Below, one piece after another: positions 58,101-64,000 of a stretch of 64,000 nt of DNA; within the stretch, counting starts at the first letter, position 1; each line of letters opens with the position of its first letter. Origin of the DNA: Isoetes taiwanensis (taxonomy: Eukaryota; Streptophyta; Lycopodiopsida; Isoetales; Isoetaceae); contig JAJEKV010000750.1 of the NCBI GenBank assembly GCA_021234155.1, positions 33,804 through 97,803 of the forward strand. The letters are read 5' to 3'. The position numbers were made by a program, and so were the translations under genes. The notes below the pieces were generated by a model. The model had not been told where the DNA came from. It made no database searches and worked only from the letters and a program-made list of their open reading frames with translations.

Positions 58101-58249
58101 TTGTGAATAATGTAAACTCTTTGCTTCAAAGAAAGAATTGCCTTAAATGATGACAAAAATAGTGATGGCCTGCAAAGGAAAAGTCTAATAAGGATCCATA
58201 AAATATTGAGATTCTACGAAAACTCTGCAGAGAAAAAAATCACGTGACT

Positions 58250-59560
58250 AAGAGGGGAGACCCTATTGAAACAAACCAAGAAGGAGGTTCTGAGAGTAAA
58301 AAGGATAAATATTTCATAACCGCTGGTTGATTTTTGTGTGCTCAAATCTCCACCTCAATCAACATCACTGTATTCAGATAGAATCAAATTTTGATCGTTG
58401 TATGTGATTCCAAAGTTCATGGTGCCTCTTAAGTACCTGAGCACTCTTTTTCCAGCAAGCCAATGCATTTTCCTTGCATCATGACAATGCCTACTGAGCA
58501 TGTTCATAGCATAAGCTATGTCTAGTCTTGTATTGTTTGATAAATACAAGAGACATCCTATAAGCTCCCTGTATGGGATGTTTGACATTTCTTCTATCTC
58601 CTCCTCTGTACGAACGTTATCAACTGAAAGTTTATGCCCTGGAACTATAGGAGTTTTCACAGGTTTTGCATGCTGCATATTAAATCTTTTGAGCATGTTC
58701 AAAACATTTTTGCTTTGACTCAGCCTTAGAGTTCTCAGATCTCTATTTCTATGCACCTCGTTTCTTTGAAACTGTCTTAATTCTCCTAGATCAGTCATTT
58801 GGAATCTCTTCTTAAAAATTTCTTTGCAATAATTCATGCACTCCATGCTAGTGGCTGCCATTATACAGTCATCAACATATAAAGCAATGATACATACCTT
58901 TTCTCCGTCTTGATATTTGTATAAACTGCTATCATTTTGAAGTCTTGTAAAACATGTTCTCTTAAGAATTTATCCACATAGATATCATTCCCTGAGAGAT
59001 TGTTTTAATCCGTATACTACTCGATGTAATTTCCATATCTTATTTTTACCTTGTTCAAAACCAGGGGCCTGTTCTTCATTTAATTTGGCATTAAGAAACG
59101 CTGGTTTGAGTGTCCATGTGATGAAGTTTCCAATCCAAAGCATTTGCCATGGACAACAACATTCTCAGACTAGTTAGCTTTACCACTGGTGAAAATAGTT
59201 CTTCATAATCCTTTCCCTTTTGTTGAGTGAAACCTTGTGCTACCAACCTGGCCTTGTACCTTTGATGTCCGTCAGCCCCTGTTTTAACTCTAAAGATCCG
59301 CTTATTCTCTATTACATTCTTATCTTCTGAGAATTTAGCCAGCTCATAAGTGCTTGTGCCTATGAATGACTCCATTTTTTCATTCATGGCAGCTATCTAT
59401 TTATACTTTTCCTTTGATGCAATAGCCTCCTCAAATGTTGTTGGTATTGATATGTCTTCTAACAAGGCTAGTATAACTTCTGGATCATCATGGAAAGGAA
59501 AGTCATCTTCTAATGTGTTCAAGCAAGATGGCATACCTGGCTGCCAAATAGCAAGTGGAA
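58250..59560 (-). pseudogene. Ty1/Copia reverse transcriptase-RNase H relic
   Basis: Minus strand in order: EVILALLEDISIPTTFEEAI (about 59480), KARLVAQGFTQQKGKDYEEL then FSPVVKLTSLRMLLSMANAL (59280-59150), KIWKLHRVVYGLKQS (about 59035), the catalytic YVDD (about 58888), FQMTDLGELRQF, NIPYRELIGCLLYLSNNTRL and DIAYAMNMLSRH (58800-58490), then SEYSDVD and the RNase H start GDLSTQKSTSGYE (to about 58310). Two or more frameshifts. Gag, integrase and LTRs not found. Not the partner of the Copia element at 61.6 kb, which lies on the other strand. Confidence 0.9.
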
Positions 59561-59599
59561 ATCAAACTGTCAAACTTAGTTCGGCATAAATCACCATCT

Positions 59600-60850
59600 G
59601 AATCATGTGCTTTGATGCAAGCACAAAACTTCCTAAGAGTACAAAGATAATGGGCTGACAAAGGGATGATGAACAGATCCATACAACTTGCATCATTTCA
59701 AACATGAACTGCATATGCATGGTGGTTGGATTTTGAAACAAACAGTAGTCCCTGCTCCCCACAGGAAACATAACATTAATTAAAGAAAGAGTTGAAATTG
59801 GTGTGACTGCTATATGAGAAGTGAATGGAAGCACACAACCAATCCTGAACAAATACAGAAAGAAAGACCAAGTGCAGAATCGTCTTCAGCATGAAAATAT
59901 ATAAGATGTTAATCATCAAGCTCTGCACTTTTGCTCAAAATCCCCCAAATCGAGCTTGTAACCAGGATTCAGAGGCTAATCTAAATAGAAGAACAACCCA
60001 CTCATTGGTATACGTTTTTGTGCAGATGGAGCTCGACTCTCTACAAACTTCAGAAAGGCATACCTCTGTTCTGGTGCCATACCCTAACATCCCAACGATG
60101 CCAAAGGCTTCAGCATACTTTCAGCATATAGCATCCATTCTGTGGATGGCTAGCCATAAAAATTTCTCAACCGAGCCTCACCGTGTAGCCATTCACAAAC
60201 CTTGGAAAAATCAATCATTTCTACTAAGGAAAAGAACCCGCAGCTAAAATACGGCTAAAATACATAGGGATAGCTCCATGTTCATGGCCATATCATGCCA
60301 TGCAAATGAAACAAAATGCAATAAGTCCAATGGCCGAAAATGGGAATCAAGCTCCAGAACATGGCTCAATCAGATGTGAGAAAAGCCTACAATTTCAACC
60401 ATGGAATATCTGAGAGATATGTCGAAGTGCCGTTGAGGAAGCCTTCTGCAAAAGTATGGCTTAAAAAAAGCCCTGGAAGCCCTGCAAACAAATAAATAAA
60501 CAGAGTTATGTCCCTTGAAACAAAGACACTCTATTCAAGCCCGATCATCCAGAATAAAAAAGGCTCAAAGCTTGCATCTGCATGCCATCAATGATTTTGG
60601 ATGAGCTATCTCTGCAGTGTGTCCCGATGCCATTACCGGGTCAGAATGCATTAAAAAGAAGAATAAAATCTTGATCAATAACCCCATGCTGAGCAATCGT
60701 GGCAAGCATGAGAAGGATAATCCAGAATAAGAAATGTTGGGGGCGGATAGCCCAAGCCACGACATCCCAAAGCTCAAAAATCATAGTGAATTATTTTTCT
60801 GCAATTTTTGGATTATCAGAATTTTTTTTCGGCGTCCAAACACCCTAAAA
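59600..60850. other. Non-coding, nothing recognised
   Basis: No gene or element assigned; the longest frame (59891-60247 plus) has no recognisable features. Confidence 0.4.
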
Positions 60851-60852
60851 TC

Positions 60853-61155
60853 TTAGTAAATCATGCTAAAACAAATTCCAAAAACGTTTTTGGCCAAACT
60901 TGAAAATCCCAAATTAACAATATTGATACATTTTTGTCCAGACTTACTATTCCAATGGAGTCCTTCTGCAGCACCTATATAGTTTTTCAAGATGTTCCTT
61001 TGTGGTAAGAAAGCTGACTGGCGGGGACTAATGATTGATTGCAAGATCTCCTTCAGTCTATTTGCCAAAAATTTGCCAATATCTTATAACTCGTGTTTGT
61101 CAAGGATATTGGCCTCCAGTCACCAATGTTTATGGGGTTGTCCTGTTGGATATCA
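60853..61155 (-). pseudogene. LINE reverse-transcriptase scrap (copy H)
   Basis: Minus strand reads NPINIGDWRPISLTNTSYKI then LANRLKEILQSIISPRQSAF and LPQRNILKNYIGAAEGLHW, the RT motif 2 region of plant LINEs. A frameshift lies between the first two pieces (about 61065). It ends abruptly at both sides; the Copia element begins just beyond its right end. Confidence 0.8.
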
Positions 61156-61630
61156 TGGATTCAGCTTATATTTCTTATCCTGATAATTCAGACCCATAAT
61201 TCCTAAGGTTAAACATTACAAATAGTATGCCACTTGGACGAATGGAAAATTGGCAAGAAGACTCGTATGAAATTTGGAAAGGGATCTTACCGATCGGATT
61301 GCTGGCTTGCCGATCTGAGCATTCACTATAAATTGGAGTTGGGTTGATCCAATGAGGTGCAGGAATGAAATTCGGCTAAGGAGGAGCTGTTCCAGGATCA
61401 TACAAGTGTGATAGAAGTTCAAATTTCATGGTCAAATTAGCTACAGTGTTACAGTCAATCCCATTGCTACAGTATTTTGCTTGAGACCATTGAGATGAAC
61501 TTGTATTAATATATTTTAGTTTGCATTTTGCCATAAAGTTGGAGTTTTGAAATAATAGTATTTGTCTTGCTATACTATTTCTTGAATTGAGTTGATCTGA
61601 AAATATCAAGTGAACTCTAATTTCTTCATT

Positions 61631-61642
61631 TGGTATCAGAGC
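61631..61642 (+). promoter_or_regulatory. Copia primer-binding site (tRNA-iMet)
   Basis: TGGTATCAGAGC, the standard complement of the plant initiator tRNA-Met 3' end. Confidence 0.92.
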
Positions 61643-61750
61643 CTGTTCGTTGTCATTTTTATAATGGCAAGTAGATTTGGAGCAAGCTTGCTTAGTGCAG
61701 TTGAGGTGTACAAGGGAGGACCTGGTTTTCAAATCTGAAAAAACTAGGTC

Positions 61751-62560
61751 ATGCACATCTTAGAAGTTGAAGACCTTTGGGAACTTGTAGATTCCAATAG
61801 TGATGAGAATGTTGCAGAAGAATCTTCTGCTATAAGTGTTGCTAGAGGAGCTAGAGATGAAGGTTCAGCATATAGAAACTTCGGAGGAGATCAAAGTCAT
61901 GAAGCAGGCAGTTCATCAAACGGATCCATAATTGCTAAAATAAAGGAAGCTAAGGGGATCATTTGCAGTAAGGTTGGGCCCACAATTATGCTTAAGTTAC
62001 GAGGTAAGTCCCCTAGACAGATGTGGAGTTATTTGCTTAAGAATTATGAGGCTAAAACATCTTCACAAATCGATGTTTTGGAAAGTGAGCTGAGGAACCT
62101 AAAATTTAATGAGGATGACGATGTTTCATAGTTTTTCAATAAGTTCGATAACATAATAGCTGATTTTGATGGAGCAGGAGTTGTAATCAATAAAAGACAT
62201 CAGGTATTGTCTATAGCTAGGGCTGTTTCAGCAAATGAACACTTGGCATTACTCATTAGAAATGTAGCAAAGATAAGAAATAGAGCAGAAAACATGCTGA
62301 GAACTGAAATTGAGCAAAAAAAAGTCAAAAAAGGGGAAGATGAATCTGCTGAGATTCTTTATGCTGGAAAAAACAGAAAACAAGTGTTGCAAAAGGTCCT
62401 TGTTATCATTGCCATGAGATGGGACATATTAAACCTAACTGTCCTAAGTTAAATGTTGAAATCACTTTCTACAACTGTGGAGGAAAAGGACATATAGCTA
62501 CAAAGTGCTCCAGTCCAAAAAATTTGAATAAAGGAAAGGGTAGAAATGGTCAAGACAATA
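61751..62560 (+). pseudogene. Copia gag with zinc knuckle
   Basis: LEVEDLWELVDS start (UBN2/gag type) in 61751-62131, with SPRQMWSYLLKNYEAKTSSQ. After a stop at 62129 the frame resumes: ISIARAVSANEHLALLIRN-like (62207-62452). Two CCHC knuckles follow: CYHCHEMGH-type before 62440 (its first Cys codons are in another frame) and FYNCGGKGHIATKC (62467-62508), in which the first Cys is Y-N-C-type. Confidence 0.82.
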
Positions 62561-63308
62561 ATACACAAAGGGGAAGAGGAGCTAGAAGAGGATGTACTTC
62601 TGGTGTACACTTTGCTAGGGAGGAAAAGGAAGTGTCTAAGAAGGAAGATGAAGCTTCAGATGGCGAGATAAGCATTATTTGCTCAATACTTGATTCTAAT
62701 GAAAGATCTAACTGCAAAAATAATGTCATTATAGTTGATAGCGGAGCTGAGAGATCAGTAGTACTGATCTTCTTAAGAACATGAGTGCTGTAAAATCCAG
62801 AAATGTGCAAGTTGAAAATGGGCAGCTCCAATTTGTAGAAGGATGTGGCTTACTGCAATTAATGGATTTGCAAGGAAATATTGTAGACATTAAAAATATG
62901 TTTTATGTGCCAGGCTTGATAAAGAATTTCTTTGTGTTTCAACTGGTAGATCTTGGCTATAAACTTGTCTTTGATGACAAAGCTTGTAAAGTTTTCATGA
63001 ATAATGAATTGAGATTTTATGCCAAACGTGTCAGAAATTTGTTTTAAGTAAATAATATTGCTCATGACAGCATTAATGTAGTTGTGACATATGGTGCAGA
63101 AGTTTGGCATAACAGATTGGCTCATACACATTTGAACAATGTAAAATACATGTCTAAAAAGGGGCTTATCAATTGTACAGAAGAAGAATCTGAACAAAAG
63201 CAGTTCTTATATGAAGGTTGTATGCTGGGCAAAATGAGTAGACTTCCCTTCACAACATCAACACACAGAGCGAAAGAAATATTAGAACTGATCCACACAG
63301 ATCTGTAA
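62560..63308 (+). pseudogene. Copia protease and integrase N-terminal domain
   Basis: IIVDSGAERSV (catalytic D-S-G, about 62727-62760), frameshift at about 62765, then VENGQLQFVEG and NMFYVPGLIKNFFVFQLVD (62781-63047). The pre-integrase zinc region follows: AEVWHNRLAHTHLNNVKYMS (H...H) and YEGCMLGKMSRLPF (63084-63308). Confidence 0.88.
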
Positions 63309-63320
63309 AGACCTCTCAAT

Positions 63321-63848
63321 GTGAGGGGACGTACTGGAAAGAGATATTTCATCTCTTTTATTGACGATTTTAGTCAAAAGTGCAAATGCTACTGCTTGAC
63401 TAGAAAATCTCAAGCTTTAGATGCCCTTAAACTGTTTGTAACAGAAATTGAAAGGCAAACTGACAAGAAAGTGAAATGCATCAGATCAGATCAAGGTGGT
63501 GAGTATCTCTCTGCTAAATTCAAGCATTTTTTCAATGCTAGAGGAATTAAAACGCAGGTAACTTGCAGATTTACCCCTCAGCAAAATGGGGTGGCCGAAC
63601 GGAAAAATACAACTCTATTAGATGCCGTTAGATCTATGTTGAATTATTCAGGTCTGCCAAACAATCTATGGGAAGAAGCACTCAAGACTGCAGTCATGAT
63701 CCAAAACAAATTGCCTTCTAAAAGCTTTCATGGAAAAGTATTTGATCTTGTATGGTCAAAGCACTTGGAAATTGTGGATTATGACATGTTAAAAGCATTT
63801 GGCTGCTTAGGATATATTCACATACCCAATGAACTCAAAAAAACTTGA
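63321..63848 (+). pseudogene. Copia integrase core
   Basis: Open frame with YFISFIDDFSQKC (catalytic Asp), KCIRSDQGGEYLSAKFKHFF (second Asp), TPQQNGVAERKNTTLLDAVR (Glu in the N-G-x-A-E motif), LPNNLWEEALKTAV and AFGCLGYIHIP. A stop at 63303-63305 separates it from the preceding block and a frameshift at about 63840 ends it; coding sense (DDKVDIIYLVGYDDEAKGY) continues in another frame to about 63960. Confidence 0.92.
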
Positions 63849-64000
63849 TGATAAAGTCGACATAATTTATCTAGTTGGGTACGATGATGAGGCGAAGGGA
63901 TATAGAATGTTTGTACCCAAGTTAAACAAAATAATTATCAATCGAGACATCATATTTGATGAAAGAGTGTAGCCATATTCCTAGCAAGAATGTGTCAAAT

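Larger units (their letters stand above)
61160..64000 (+). mobile_element. Ty1/Copia retrotransposon, cut by window end
   Basis: The 5' LTR ends at about 61628 (CA), followed by TT and the tRNA-iMet primer site. Order of domains after it (gag, zinc knuckle, protease, integrase) is diagnostic for Copia. The LTR start is uncertain (somewhere right of about 61155, where LINE coding ends). In-frame stops and shifts show it is inactive. Confidence 0.9.

Noticed and set aside
61144-61628. Copia 5' LTR starting at TGTTGGATATC (61144)
   Set aside because: The start looks like a plant Copia LTR, but LINE coding sequence on the minus strand appears to continue past it to about 61155 and the ends do not form matching short inverted repeats.
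1-64000. CRISPR arrays, bacterial operons, riboswitches
   Set aside because: The repeats lack the regular repeat-spacer pattern, and the spliced plant genes and eukaryotic retroelements exclude a prokaryotic context.

Overview
The window is nuclear DNA of a land plant. Plant-only gene families (a B3-domain transcription factor, a PPR remnant) sit among plant-type LTR retrotransposons and LINEs. One intact-looking gene encodes a CFAP157/BBOF1-like coiled-coil protein of motile cilia. Land plants keep such genes only where the sperm swim, so the best guess is a fern, less likely a lycophyte, bryophyte, cycad or Ginkgo. Introns in both good genes are short (59-439 nt). Most of the remaining sequence is AT-rich, transposon-derived or anonymous.

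Layout, left to right. 1-364 is a near-perfect long inverted repeat next to the 3' end of a two-B3-domain gene (416-1788, minus, 3 exons). 2.5-3.3 kb holds tandem units carrying three foldback hairpins. 5.35-5.8 kb is a decayed PPR gene. 7.4-8.1 kb is an isolated GC-rich patch. 8385-9643 is a segment bounded by perfect 25-bp direct repeats that contains a 265-codon orphan reading frame. 10.5-11.6 kb is a LINE remnant. 12.65-16.01 kb is the ciliary gene (minus, 10 exons modelled). 16-21.7 kb is anonymous DNA with several local tandem duplications. 21735-21873 is an orphan exon of asparagine synthetase.

22.9-34.9 kb is a nested transposon stack. An old transposase-like gene is split first by a 5'-truncated LINE (23912-28017, 16-bp target-site duplication). 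It is split again by a complete but inactive chromodomain Ty3/Gypsy element on the minus strand (28741-34788, two LTRs). The Gypsy LTRs are the most interesting part of the window. Both contain a perfect four-unit heat-shock element. The 5' LTR has a TATA box 32 nt upstream of a 12-nt stretch complementary to the sequence at the primer-binding position. This layout predicts heat-inducible transcription and self-primed (Tf1-like) reverse transcription. A tRNA-like A-box/B-box module lies antisense in the same LTR.

34.9-41 kb has tandem repeats, a degraded coiled-coil/RING-like gene (37.69-38.82 kb) and a retroposition scar that is little more than a poly(A) tail. 41-55 kb contains five or more minus-strand LINE copies. 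Several share a 3' UTR and end in (TATTC)n or (TTCC)n. The same stretch has a Gypsy integrase/chromodomain scrap, a possible tRNA-derived SINE and CACTA-type termini. 57.5-59.6 kb has a coiled-coil relic and a minus-strand Copia reverse-transcriptase relic. 60.85-61.15 kb is another LINE scrap. From about 61.2 kb to the right edge runs a plus-strand Copia element (tRNA-iMet primer site, gag, protease, integrase) cut off by the window end.

Only the B3 gene and the ciliary gene look like functional host genes. Everything was read by eye; exon junctions and family calls have not been tested by alignment or RNA.
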